Below are positions 31,694 through 41,995 of a DNA stretch of 64,000 nt, piece by piece. This DNA is from Bathynomus jamesi (lineage: Eukaryota > Arthropoda > Malacostraca > Isopoda > Cirolanidae). A model generated the notes under the pieces. It did no database searches. It saw only the letters and a program-made list of their open reading frames with translations, and had not been told where the DNA came from. Made by a program: the position numbers and the translations under genes. The stretch covers positions 95,001-159,000 of the forward strand of contig JAJOZX010006150.1 in the NCBI GenBank assembly GCA_023014485.1. Reading direction: 5' to 3'. How positions within the stretch are numbered: position 1 is the stretch's first letter; the number at the start of each line of letters is the position of its first letter.

Positions 31694-33092
31694 TTAATCC
31701 TCTTCATCACTATCATCGGATAGATTACCGGTACTTGGGTTGTTATCGCAACTACTGATTTGGCACTCGCCACAAGCGGCTGAACAGGGCATTCCATTAC
31801 GCTTGCATCCACATCTTGAAGTAGCACATTTCGTCTTGCAGGAGCAGCGGATCATGTTGAGTAGATAATTTGGAGCTGGTGGCTTGTCGCAGGATGTAGG
31901 GTAGTAGGAATTATTCTTTACATACCAACCCCACTGTTCTGCATCGATCTTCTCTTCTGTAGACTTCCAGATTAGTATTTGAAAGTATGTGCGAAAGCTG
32001 TGGTACTTTGTGGACGCATCGGTAGGTGGCAAACGTTCGGGTGTAACAAAAGATTTAGCCGTAGCTACCTTTTCAACTAACATTCGATGACGTAGTGCGT
32101 TAGTGGATTCAAGTGTTTTGCAGCCATACAACAGAAGCATTGCCTTTCTTCCAGCGGCTTCAATGTCAGAGTGTTGGCAACAATCAGAACAGAATGTATT
32201 TGCAACTGAACGGAGTTCAGCCACCTTCATCAGTGTGTCGAATGCTTTGGCTTTACCGATCGAAAAAATTCTGGATGTGCTATCACAGCCCGTGAAAGCA
32301 TGCACAAACAGGAGATACTGCAGATGTCATTGCCTAACAATGATTGAATGCTGAGAATATCATACACAGGATTAGGAGATGGTCCCCGTCTTATATCGCT
32401 GCGATAGTACAACTTGAAACCACTGTCCTTGGCATGGTACAGAAGGAGAATCAGCAAGTCGGTGTCTTCCCCTATTACTGTTGTAGTTGCATTTTCTGAT
32501 GAGGAAACTGCTGCACGAACGATGTCCACATCAGCATCCCCATCTGCGTTGTGAACAGTACACCTGTGCTTCTTCAACATCTCACCTACGAGGGAAATAA
32601 ATGCTTGCTTGTTGTTTTCATTAGCCAAGAAGTGTTCCTTCTGGCCAACAAACTTCATGCTTGGACTGAGATTCACATTTCTGCTTGTCTTGGTGCTGCG
32701 TCTTCTGTGGGTCATGTCCTTGATCGTAGGAGAGCTGCTGTAGCCATCAAAAACAATGATTGTTTTTCCATATGTTTTCAGAGTGAAATCGCATATGAGT
32801 TGGCGATGCTGTCATATGTTTCATCTTGACGCCAGGAAACACGATGTAGTAGAGATCCACCATCCAATACGTACTGGTCTGTGCACTGAATTTCTTGAAC
32901 TTCTTCCATGCGTAAAGTGTCAGTGTATTTGATTATTGCATGAGCTAGCTGAGACTTATCGGGTTTCCTCAAGATACTTCGTGATTCGAACAATGCAGGA
33001 GGATATGCACACAGTTCGTAACACATGACCAATTTCTCCTTACAAATCACGCACAATTCTTCAGGGGTCTGCATTCTTGAAGGCGGACGCAC
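31694..33092 (-). pseudogene. FEN1/XPG-like PIN-fold nuclease fused to a TSO1/tesmin-type CXC domain (frameshifted)
   Basis: Minus strand, ATG 33092. The first segment (33092-32778) has CVICKEKLVMCYELC, a possible Cys pair. After a one-base shift near 32775 the frame gives TIIVFDGYSSSP (32755), DADVDIVRAA (32530), GEDTDLLILLL (32470), then after a second shift near 32320 HAFTGCDSTSRIFSIGKAKA (32290). These four blocks parallel the acidic metal-binding motifs of FEN1/XPG nucleases (FDG; acidic helix; EDxD; GxDxx followed by a helix-hairpin-like GIGKxxA). The C-terminus has one CXC motif, CSCKTKCATSRCGCKRNG...C...CGEC (31850-31750), then an acidic tail and TAA. The CXC domain is a DNA-binding, zinc-cluster module in TSO1/tesmin proteins. 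Two frameshifts suggest a dead copy, or sequencing errors in a working one. Confidence 0.75.
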
Positions 33093-33469
33093 ACCGAGTC
33101 AGCCGTACACCGAGTCAGTCTGAAACAGAAAAACACATTAATAAACTGTGTTGCAGTATTTAAAAGGAGTACATAATAACAGTTTTAAAGAAAATGACAA
33201 GCACAAATACGCAGATTTGATAGTGGGTAGTAGGAATTAAAGAGTTGTATATAATATAAGTTTATAAAGATGTAGCAATGTCCATTCTCACATACACTCC
33301 ATACAGTATATTTTATTTACATTACGTGACGTCATAGTTTAATACTAGTCGCCTAATACAATTTTTAGTCATATAGGTTAATTTAGAAACGAAAATGTGT
33401 TTTAAAACATTTACTGATCAAGAAAAACGTCATAACTCTCTCTACAAAGCGAAATTAAAATTTATTGTA

Positions 33470-33651
33470 TTTCGTAGGAAACTGCCAGTCCGCCATTTTG
33501 AATTTCATTTTGGGGGTGTTCCCGGGGTCCAATTTTGTCGGATTTTGGATATGTTATTCTGCAATGGTTCCTGAGCTGGAAACAGTTTAGAAAGCTTCTG
33601 AAGCAATTTTGCCCAGGTTGAAGCTATTTTTGCTCTAGATTGCCTGGACTA
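33470..33651 (-). repeat. Right terminal inverted repeat of the nuclease-CXC element
   Basis: Inverse of 31289-31462; ends GCCTGGACTA at 33651 before TTA. Confidence 0.9.
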
Positions 33652-33710
33652 TTAAAGAAACGACTGTATTTTTCATAAATCGTCGGTAGTAAACATATTC
33701 TATGCAAATT

Positions 33711-34034
33711 TTAAAGTTTAATGCAACTAAATTTAGTGAGAGTTCGTAAACTCTCGTTACTGAGATATCGGGAATCATAGTTCATGGGACAAGTAATGTA
33801 CAAGCTAACAACAGAAGAATTAGAATCAACGTAATGTTCAATGAGGTGCATCATCGCATTCGTGAAGATATATTTAAATTGCATTCTCCTAGACTGCAAA
33901 TAATGGTCAACAAACGCCCTCCACTCGCGACGAACGCGGCTAATGATGAATGAGAAATCCATCACATAACTTAATATGTGGAAAAGGATTTCGTTCGGCA
34001 GGTCATTCAATTTCATCATTGCGGAATCCTGCAA
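33711..34034 (-). CDS. F-box domain ORF, possibly partial or decayed
   Basis: 107 residues from a minus-strand ATG at 34034. Residues 7-45 read MKLNDLPNEILFHILSYVMD...R...REWRAFVDHY, matching the F-box (LPxEILxxIxxYL...L..VCRxW) that binds Skp1 in SCF ubiquitin ligases. It is followed by ISSVVSLYI-like and ESLRTLTKF segments that could begin leucine-rich repeats, then a stop 60 bp before the border of the nuclease-CXC element. Real F-box proteins are longer, so this may be a first exon or a gene cut by the insertion. The neighbouring segment 31238-31150 has an LRR-like phrase on the same strand. Confidence 0.5.
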   Translation of the reverse strand: MQDSAMMKLNDLPNEILFHILSYVMDFSFIISRVRREWRAFVDHYLQSRRMQFKYIFTNAMMHLIEHYVDSNSSVVSLYITCPMNYDSRYLSNESLRTLTKFSCIKL

Positions 34035-34455
34035 TGAAGGGAGGATGAACTCATAACGAGAATGGCATACACTATATGTCTTAAATTTAAAATGGATGGT
34101 TGTTACCTATTTTCAATTCAATAGGAAAGTTAAAAGTACGAACAAGAAACACACAGGAAGAGAAACAAGTCCAAAGTACAGAGATAGTAATGAGAAAATA
34201 AATACACAGACGAAAGATACTACACGTCGTTTATCAATGTAATGGTAATAGATCCGCTAATTTACAGAGATAACCGTAAGGCCACTATAAACTAGAACAA
34301 AAAATAAAAATTTAAAATCAATCAATCAATCAATAATAACATAGTTTACACATTAATGAATAAGGACACGTGTCCTTCCCGAATATATGATTCAATATAT
34401 GTATGTATCATACATCAATAATTCATAGAATCTCTAACTTTCAGCTTTGGGTGTT
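34035..34455. other. No recognisable feature
   Basis: AT-rich with a short (AATC)n run near 34315-34335. It could be an intron or upstream region of the F-box ORF; nothing in the sequence decides this. Confidence 0.4.
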
Positions 34456-34800
34456 TTAAATATTTCCGTAAGATGAACGGGTCACTCCTGATTCGGCGGT
34501 TCCTTGAATATAAGACGATTGATCCGCAGCTAGATTTTCAGTAGGGAGAACATTAGAATATACAGGGTTACTTCTGAGGGATATTGAGTGGAACCGGACT
34601 CCGGCCCGAGACTGTCGTGGGCTATTCGCGAATATCTGGAAAAGGGTATGAGCAGCTGGGTCGTCTCGTCTCCCGGAAGAAGAGGCAATGACTTCCACAG
34701 GTGGCTGCTGTCGGGTGAAGGTTCGGGGGTTCGAGTCCGGAGACTGTCGGGAAGTGCATCCTGAGTAGCGATCGTAACAAACACCACACAACGAAGACAC
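34456..34800 (-). CDS. Unrecognised 114-residue ORF
   Basis: Minus-strand ORF, Ser/Arg/Pro-rich with CGVCYDRYSGC near the start and no domain that I recognise. The composition is less AT-biased than the surroundings, which slightly favours an exon, but there is no homology evidence. The codon at 34800 is probably a non-ATG start, so the true beginning is uncertain. Confidence 0.25.
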   Translation of the reverse strand: MSSLCGVCYDRYSGCTSRQSPDSNPRTFTRQQPPVEVIASSSGRRDDPAAHTLFQIFANSPRQSRAGVRFHSISLRSNPVYSNVLPTENLAADQSSYIQGTAESGVTRSSYGNI

Positions 34801-34954
34801 TGGAGTACGTCCATTGTCACGAGCGCTTGTTGGTATAATGGTGAAGCTCGATCCGTTCCCTATACCGAGTCAAATCCAATATGTCTATTCCTTGCGGTAA
34901 CGAGACGTTGAAGTGTTTCACCGCAAGTGGAGTTAAGGAAGCGTTAAAGATGGA

Positions 34955-35015
34955 AAGATTCGAACCCAGTATTTCTTAAGTAGAAAGAGAGGGCGCTACC
35001 ACCACGCTACAAGAT
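34955..35015 (-). repeat. tRNA-like fragment, probably a SINE head
   Basis: Minus strand: box A-like TAGCGTGGTGGTAGCGC and box B-like GGGTTCGAATC separated by about 30 bp. No stems pair convincingly and there is no matching body, so it is a possible SINE remnant and not a tRNA gene. Confidence 0.4.
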
Positions 35016-35122
35016 AAAAGTTAGTACAACCTGGTGGATATTTCAACACCCTAGGGAACACATACGAAACACATAGGGGTGTTTAGAGGTGTTTTCCCTA
35101 TTAACCCTCCTGCACTCGCGGC

Positions 35123-35237
35123 CAGGGTGGTGTATCGGGGCCAAAAAAAGTAACTCGATACTATACTCGATACATTGGCAAAAATGTATCTCGTTACAAT
35201 ACTAGATATATGAATAATATATGTATCGCGATACGAT

Positions 35238-35300
<63 letters not shown>

Positions 35301-35686
35301 CATATATGACATATTTTATTGAATTTTACAAACAGTGACTTCTCAAACAATTCACTAGACATTCTGTTTCTCTTTGAAGGAAAGAGATTTCCAGCTATGC
35401 TAAAAAGTCTCTCAACCGGAGCGCTTGATGGCAGTGTAGTGTTGTATTTTATGAACAGTTCTTTTAGCAGAGGATACATGTGTAATTGTTGAATGTCTCA
35501 TGAATTATTCGCTAAATAATGAGAAGATGGAGAGGGGAGGGGAAAGATCACTGACTGAGTCTATGATAAAGTATCGCGTTACCAACACTTATTTGTATCG
35601 TATCTTTCGATACGATACAAATAATAAAAATGTATCGCGATACGATACAAGATATAGAAAATGTATCGCGATACTACGCCAACCTG
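35123..35686 (-). mobile_element. Internally deleted hAT element with TATCGCGATAC repeats
   Basis: Ends CAGGGTGGTGTATCG and, inverted, CAGGTTGGCGTAGTATCGC. A perfect 8-bp duplication CTCGCGGC flanks it (35115-35122; 35687-35694). Subterminal palindromes GTATCGCGATACGATAC occupy both sides. An (AC)n(AT)n run sits inside at 35239-35292. Confidence 0.9.
35310..35465 (-). pseudogene. hAT dimerization-domain relic
   Basis: Hand translation of the minus strand gives [20 protein letters not shown], then [19 protein letters not shown], the hATC signature. This is all that remains of the transposase in this 564-bp element. It was too short to stand out as an ORF. Confidence 0.85.
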
Positions 35687-35694
35687 CTCGCGGC

Positions 35695-36271
35695 AATGGC
35701 AGCATTTCATTCAAATCTGGTGAAACACTGGGATCCCGTATCTAGAATATCACCCATGAACGGGCATGATTTTGCGCAATGCAAAATTATCTCCACCAAA
35801 ATTCAAACCCAGCACTTCATACAAAACCTCAAATTTTGAAGTGTGTAGGTATAGTAACAGATAATTTTATCACCTGTAGTTATAGCAAAGCCTTTATCTA
35901 CGAGTACATATCTATAGATTAGACTACAGTCACTTCACGCTCGTTACGTAACACGTAAATACAGTCGTAAAAAGTTAGAAGTATTTTTTACTCGGAGCCC
36001 ACCTGAGGAGAAGATTTTGAGTGTAAATTCACGCACGCGCAGTTTTTGACCAACCCTGTACGATTCGGATGAGAAGCTCAACATTTTGATGGTTGTTGTT
36101 TTATAAATTTAGATAATGATGATTAATCAGCATTTTTAAAATCCGTAAACGTAAACAATTTTATACAGAAATGTGGAAATACTATTCCTTTGCATAAACT
36201 TTTGTATGGTTATAGTGAAGCTACCGTAGTTACTTCTTATGTTTTTTGCTTATTTAGACGGTGTTATCTAC
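35695..36271. other. No recognisable feature
   Basis: AT-rich; no inverted repeats or coding signal found. Confidence 0.45.
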
Positions 36272-36500
36272 AGGGTGTCCCATAAGTCCGGTTTCATAGG
36301 AAAATTTATTTTAACTTAAATTTACAAAAGTAATACATTAGAACTAAGACAGATGTTCAAATTGATGTCTTGTTTTGGGATCTTTTTTTTGTTGCAGGTA
36401 GAATAACGCAATGGCAAATACAGAAGTGAGTTACACTCCTGAGGAAAAGGCCTCCGCCTTTTCCTCAGGAATGTCTACAAAATCTATGATGAGCTGTGAA
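36272..36500 (+). mobile_element. Mariner-type remnant with a 14-bp hairpin
   Basis: Starts with ACAGGGTGTCCCATAAGTCC, the usual mariner-type end. An ATG at 36411 begins MANTEVSYTPEEKASAF, resembling a transposase N-terminus, then stops after about 34 codons. A perfect hairpin (36438-36451 with 36456-36469, 4-nt loop) interrupts it. The right end is not identified. Confidence 0.5.
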
Positions 36501-36762
36501 AAGTTTTTATAATTGTATTCATTATGGTACTGTATATAAAATTTGTAGTGTGTGACGCATAAACTTTGTTGTAGATATCAGATAAGCTAATTGAATTCTC
36601 TATACCGTAAAAAATACAGTATTTGCGAAACGCATTTGGTTTTATAAAGAAATACAGGTAAAAAATTAATTAAAAAGCATTTCGTACCTTTCCATTTTTG
36701 TATGCAATTTCGCTGAGCTTATTGCGTAATTATTTTCCACGCAGTTTATGCGGAATCCTGTA

Positions 36763-36810
<48 letters not shown>

Positions 36811-37560
36811 TATATATATATATATAATGTTTCAGACCAACAAAGACCCTAGGATCCACTCATGGCTGGTCTACCTAACTGTGTTCGTAATCGTGTATTG
36901 TGTATGTCCTCCGTGGTGGTGGAGGGGACCTACAATTTTACGTGGGTTCCGAACCACAAGAACATAAGAAATTTATGTAAAAACTGCCGGTAATTTGGCA
37001 ACGACCAATTTTTACGAAACTAAATAATTATCAATTTAAAACTAATTAATTATCGATTTAAAACTAAAGATAGAATCTCTGGATCCAGAGGATCAAGTCA
37101 TAATAGACTACTATCCACAAATGTTACACTCTATATCTATTTATGACGGACATGCAAATATATCAGATCCAAAAATCCAGTCAATTTCATTACGGTATCC
37201 ATCAAGTCACGGTCCATATCGATTGCGGACCAAGTCAAAATTTACAACCATATACATTACAATATATACACTTACGAGGAGAAGTGTAGGTGTGGCTGTA
37301 AAGACTGTACAGTAATGTAGAAATGTGTGTGCACCCATTATGGGTCTCCCATTTAAAGGTGTTTGTGGGGCAAGTGAAGATCATGAGTTTTTTCAATACC
37401 TCACAGTACTATGGGGGGCACCGCTCGGCAGAGGAATCTCTTTAAATGGGGTGTGTAAGGACAGAGAGTATCCCCTAACCCAAGACGCTGCCTCCCTATA
37501 TCCCACAACACTTGTGTTGAGCTGTGGGATCTATCCCCACAAAGCCTTAATTTTACTACC
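36501..37560. other. No gene recognised; (AT)n at 36763-36828
   Basis: One long AT run, then 700 bp of mixed DNA ending at the LINE B2 3' end. Part of 37320-37560 may be the LINE 3' UTR. Confidence 0.5.
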
Positions 37561-39231
37561 TTAAACTATACCCTTTCTATCAACATGCGCGTCTAATCGA
37601 TTTTTAAACATGTTTATAGACGTGCTACTAATTACTTCTACCGGCAAACTATTCCAGCTATTTACTATTCTATACGTAAAAAAGTTTTTCGCAACTGCTG
37701 TCTCGAACCTTCTACTTGTCAACTTACACCCGTTATTTCTAGTCCTATTATATTGAGATATTTTGAAAAAGCTATCTCTATCTACGTTATCAAACCCATT
37801 CATAATTTTGAAAACCTGGATTAGATCACCCCTTAACCTCCTAGTCTCGAGAGTAGTCAATTTTAACTCCTTAAGCCTATCCTCGTACGACTTTGACCTA
37901 AGAGACGGAATCATCTTAGTTGCTCGTCTTTGAACTCTTTCGATTTTGTCTATATCTTTGCGCATATGCGGATTCCAAAATTGGACCGCGTACTCCAAAT
38001 GGGGTCTAACTAATGATTTATAAAGAGGAACTATAATATCGCGCGATTTGTACTCAAAATTTCGAGCTATAAACCCTAACACTTTGTTCGCCTTATTGAC
38101 CGCTGCTGTACTTTGTTTCGCTACTTTTAAATCACCAGTGACTATAACTCCTAAATCTTTTTCCTGCTCTACGCTTGTTAAATCTTTCCCTGACATACTA
38201 TACGCAAAATTACCGTTACGCGAACCTATATGCAAAATTTTGCACTTATCCACGTTAAATCTCATTTGCCATGTGACTGACCAATCAACGATTTTATTCA
38301 GATCTTCCTGAATTTTACCTCTATCTTCGTCATTAATCGCCCTACCACCCAGCTTCGTGTCATCCGCAAACTTTGAAACTGTACTGACTAGGCCGACATC
38401 TAAATCGTTAATATATATAAGAAAAAGCAAGGGGCCCAATACAGAACCCTGAGGAACGCCACTCGCTACATTAGCCCAACACGACTTCGCTCCATCAACG
38501 ACCACCCTCTGTTTCCTGCCTCGCAACCACTCTTCTAGCCAATTTATTACTACACCCCTGATTCCATGAGCCTTAGTTTTTTGAATGAGTCTTTTGTGCA
38601 GCACGGTGTCAAACGCTTTTTGAAAATCTAAATACACTACATCAACCGCCCGATGTCTATCGTAAACGTCAACCACGCTTTGGAAAAATTCTAAAAGATT
38701 AGTTAAGCAAGATTTGTTTCGCCTAAAACCGTGTTGCGTATTTCTAACCAGATTATGCACTTCTAAGTGTTCGACTATACGATCCCTAATTATTGATTCC
38801 AGTAGCTTACCTACAACAGACGTTAAACTGATTGGCCTATATTTTCCCGCCGCACCTTTATCGCCTTTCTTAAAGATAGGTGTTACGTTTGCTAACTTGA
38901 AATTATCTGGTACGCACCCCTCAGAAATAGACGCATTAAAAATCTTTGTTAGCGGCACAACAATGCTATCTTTTAATTCTTTTAGTTGTATGGGATATAT
39001 GGAATCCGGACCCGGTGATTTACGCGTTTTCATTTTATCAATATAGCGCATTACTTCCCCTTCACTAACGACAATATTATCCAAAATATTACCATTATCA
39101 AAAGGTATTATGTCTATGACCGTAGGGATATTCGTTACATCTTCTATAGTAAAAACTGACGTAAAAAATTCGTTTAGCAAGGTAGCCATTTCCTTGTTTT
39201 CAGAGACTAGATCTCCATTTACATTTTTCAA
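37561..39231 (-). pseudogene. LINE B2 reverse transcriptase and C-terminal domain
   Basis: 556 open codons. RT blocks: PGPDSIYPIQLKELKD, ANVTPIFKKGDKGAAGKYRP, ISLTSVVGKLLESIIRD, VVYLDFQKAFDTVLHKRL (motif A), ASGVPQGSVLGPLLFLIYIN, SKFADDTKLGG (motif C), then the thumb with VRPHLEYAVQFWNPHMRKDI. The C-terminal part runs to FKNRLDAHVDRKGIV and TAA. All catalytic RT motifs are present, but the frame connection to the endonuclease is lost, so the element is probably dead. Confidence 0.9.
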
Positions 39232-39489
39232 TGGACCTAAGACACTTTTTACTGGATTTCTATTATTGACGTATTGAAAGAATCGTTTGGGGTTTTCTTA
39301 CCGTCACGAGCTATGGAGATTTCAAATTCGCGCTTGGACTTTTTTTTACACTTTTCGCGTCACGCCTCAGAGATATGTAGTTGTTTCGTAACAACAAATT
39401 GTCTTTATCGCACTTATGTTGCCTATAAGCCCTATCTCTACTCTTTATAATGTCTCGTACTCTAGAAGTAAACCACAAGGGCTTGTTGT

Positions 39490-40347
39490 TTACTTTCGCA
39501 CGCTTAATTTTGTACGGTACACATTCCTCATTATAGTCCTAAATACCGTTACGAACGATTCCCACATTAGTTTTGCGTTGGAGTTCCCCATTACGTTTTC
39601 CCAATTGACGTGTGAAAATTTATTTCGAAATTTACTAAAGTCTGCGTGCTGGAAGTTAGGAATTTTAGTCGAGTTAGTTGGTTTCGAGTGACTTACTGAG
39701 AGGACAAACTCTACCATATTGTGATCGCTATTGCTCAACGGTTCTATTACTTGAAGATCAGTAATTAGCCTATCATCCGTAGTTATTACTAAATCTAAAA
39801 TACTGTCCAACGTCGTAGGTTCCCCAACCTTTTGAATAAGAAAGCTATCCTCGAGAAAATTAACTAAACGATTACCTTCCGCGTCTCCCTGCATTGTATC
39901 GTAATTCACGTTGGCGCAATTAAAGTCACCCATAACTAAAGCCTGCTCATTACCGATTATTCTCTTTAGTTCACGATATAACGTTTCGTCCGTATCAGCT
40001 GTTTGATTTGGGAGCCTATATATAACCGCAACAAGAAGTTTGAAATCGTTCAATTTAAGTTCTGCTATAGTCGAATCTATCGGTTCTGGAATTGAGTGCT
40101 TTACTTCTATAACGCTCGCAATATTATCTTTGATATACAACATAACACCGCCGCCTCGCCTACCTATTCTGTTTTTTAACAAAAAGTCTATACCTTTAAT
40201 TTGATATTCCCCTACAAAGTCACGTGTTTCAGTGCTAAGCCACGATTCATTTATCGCAATTAAATCATAGTCTTTACAAGCAATTAAGGAAAAAAATTCG
40301 TTTATTTTATTTCGTAGGCTACGAGCATTTAAAGATAGAACCTTCAA
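39490..40347 (-). pseudogene. LINE B2 AP-type endonuclease
   Basis: 285 residues from ATG 40347. Blocks: LSLNARSLRNKINEF, AINESWLS, RRGGGVMLYI, LVMGDFNCANVNYD, and NSDHNMVEF as the final SDH catalytic block. The usual domain is about 220-240 residues and this is complete. The start region LNARSL is normal for the family. Confidence 0.88.
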
Positions 40348-40482
40348 ATTGCTTGCAATTACGACACCTTCGCGAGCGCGGGGGAAACTTATAGAATTTA
40401 CGCTGGGACCGTTCGAGTTACGGCAGCCTGAAAAGAAGAGACAGTATTATGAAATAGTCTTCCTAAACGCGCAGCTCCTACG

Positions 40483-40528
<46 letters not shown>

Positions 40529-40678
40529 TATATATATATGAGAATGAACTCAGAATGGTCCCCTGAGTTTTTTATGATACACACAGACAGTGCATGGAAC
40601 AAGGAACTCTTCTGGGATAATTAAGCCCACGTCGGGCTAGCATCATGAAAAAGAAAAACTATGGTATTTGTCATTTAC

Positions 40679-40720
<42 letters not shown>

Positions 40721-40871
40721 GTAAATGACAAATACCATAGTTTTTCTTTTTCATGATGCTAGCCCGACGTGGGCTTAATTATCCCAGAAGAGTTCCTTGT
40801 TCCATGCACTGTCTGTGTGTATCATAAAAAACTCAGGGGACCATTCTGAGTTCATTCTCATATATATATAT

Positions 40872-40922
<51 letters not shown>

Positions 40923-41324
40923 ACGTAGGAGCTGCGCGTTTAGGAAGACTATTTCATAATACTGTCTCTTCTTTTCAGGCTGCCGTAACTCGAACGGTCC
41001 CAGCGTAAATTCTATAAGTTTCCCCCGCGCTCGCGAAGGTGTCGTAATTGCAAGCAATTTGAAGGTTCTATCTTTAAATGCTCGTAGCCTACGAAATAAA
41101 ATAAACGAATTTTTTTCCTTAATTGCTTGTAAAGACTATGATTTAATTGCGATAAATGAATCGTGGCTTAGCACTGAAACACGTGACTTTGTAGGGGAAT
41201 ATCAAATTAAAGGTTATAGACTTTTTGTTAAAAACAGAATAGGTAGGCGAGGCGGCGGTGTTATGTATATCAAGATAATATTGCGAGCGTTATAGAAGTA
41301 AAGCACTCAATTCCAGAACCGATA
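40077..41324. repeat. Near-perfect palindrome of about 1.25 kb
   Basis: Arms 40077-40699 and 40700-41324 are reverse complements, including two (AT)n tracts in mirrored positions (40484-40538; 40861-40921) and a central (AT)n at 40683-40717. Differences are mostly single-base indels (for example GGTATAGAC against GGTTATAGAC). Each arm contains the 5' end of a LINE B2 endonuclease, so the two copies point away from each other. Confidence 0.92.
41059..41324 (+). pseudogene. Second LINE B2 endonuclease N-terminus (palindrome arm)
   Basis: MKVLSLNARSLRNKINEFFS as in the copy at 40347, running to IGRRGGGVMYIK, then a frameshift. Homology stops at 41324, followed by an (AT)n run. Confidence 0.85.
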
Positions 41325-41335
41325 TATACAGTACA

Positions 41336-41336
41336 C

Positions 41337-41389
<53 letters not shown>
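41336..41389. repeat. (AT)n microsatellite
   Basis: About 26 AT units separating the palindrome from LINE A copy 2. Confidence 0.95.
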
Positions 41390-41390
<1 letters not shown>

Positions 41391-41392
<2 letters not shown>

Positions 41393-41995
41393 TCCCCGGA
41401 CAAAGTTTGAGACCTGAAAGGACTCGTGCAAGAAACCGAAACCAGAGCAGATTTTGCATGCCTCGCGGAAACCCATCTAAAGGACTGCCAGTCGAACTGT
41501 GAAAACTGTGAGTTCTGTATTGACAAAAAGAAATACAAATTGACAACTATAACATCCTCCGAGCCGACAGAACAGTGAGACGTAAAGAAGGATGTGCTAT
41601 TTACACACGCGAAAGGCATATGGCAGAAATGACTATATAGTATAAGTACCTCAAACAGCTACGTAGAATGTGTAGCAGCAAAAGTTGAAAAATTAAATAT
41701 GGTACTAATTGTAATGTACAACAGACCCCCGAACACGCCAACCTCAAAATTCCCAGATTCCATTACAGAGGTAAGAAACTGAGTAAAAGATCTACATTCT
41801 CCAACCCCAAATATTTTTCTCTGCGGTGATTTTGATTTTCCATTCATCAAATATAAAAGGATAGGAAAAAATATATGTATACACCAGGACAAGGGGGGCA
41901 CACGGGAAGACCAGGACAGGTAAAAATGCTACTAGCTCTAGCTGATGAATTTATGTTAACACAAGAAATAACAGAAAACACAAGAAAAAACAACT
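41391..41995 (+). pseudogene. LINE A endonuclease, N-terminal part
   Basis: Contains TRADFACLAETHLKDCQ, ILRADRTVRRKEGCA, MYNRPPNTPTSKF, CGDFDFPFI and EFMLTQEITENTRKNN; broken by frameshifts and stops near 41640, 41790 and 41925. Confidence 0.8.

Larger units (their letters stand above)
31289..33651 (-). mobile_element. Inverted-repeat element carrying a FEN1/XPG-like nuclease plus CXC-domain gene
   Basis: Left repeat 31289-31462 and right repeat 33470-33651 are inverted copies of about 175 bp (outer end TAGTCCAGGCAAT; inner landmarks CCTGGGCAAAATTGCTTC, CAAAATGGCGGACTGG, TCCTACGAAA). The right copy holds an extra stretch of about 13 bp near its outer end. TTA occurs outside both ends (31286-31288; 33652-33654), a likely 3-bp duplication. 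The only sizeable gene is the minus-strand ORF series 33092-31694. No DDE/D, tyrosine or HUH recombinase motif was found, so either it is non-autonomous or the nuclease-CXC protein belongs to the mobility machinery. Confidence 0.85.
37561..40695 (-). mobile_element. LINE B2 (CR1-like), nearly complete ORF2
   Basis: Endonuclease (40347-39490) then RT and C-terminus (39231-37561), separated by 260 bp in which the frame is broken at about 39490, 39360 and 39300. It is related to LINE B but a distinct subfamily (for example RIVNSWNSLPVEVISSTSIN against VIDKWNNLPASVVHSTSVN). The 5' flank 40348-40695 is mirrored at 40700-41050 (see palindrome). No ORF1 was recognised. Confidence 0.88.

Noticed and set aside
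31289..33651. Assignment of this element to Harbinger on the basis of the TTA duplication
   Set aside because: The ends do not begin with the usual G-rich Harbinger start and no Harbinger transposase or Myb-like gene is present.
34955..35015. tRNA gene
   Set aside because: Only promoter-box resemblance; no cloverleaf by eye.
41270..41619. Minus-strand ORFs with IYIYIYIY stretches
   Set aside because: They read through an (AT)n microsatellite.
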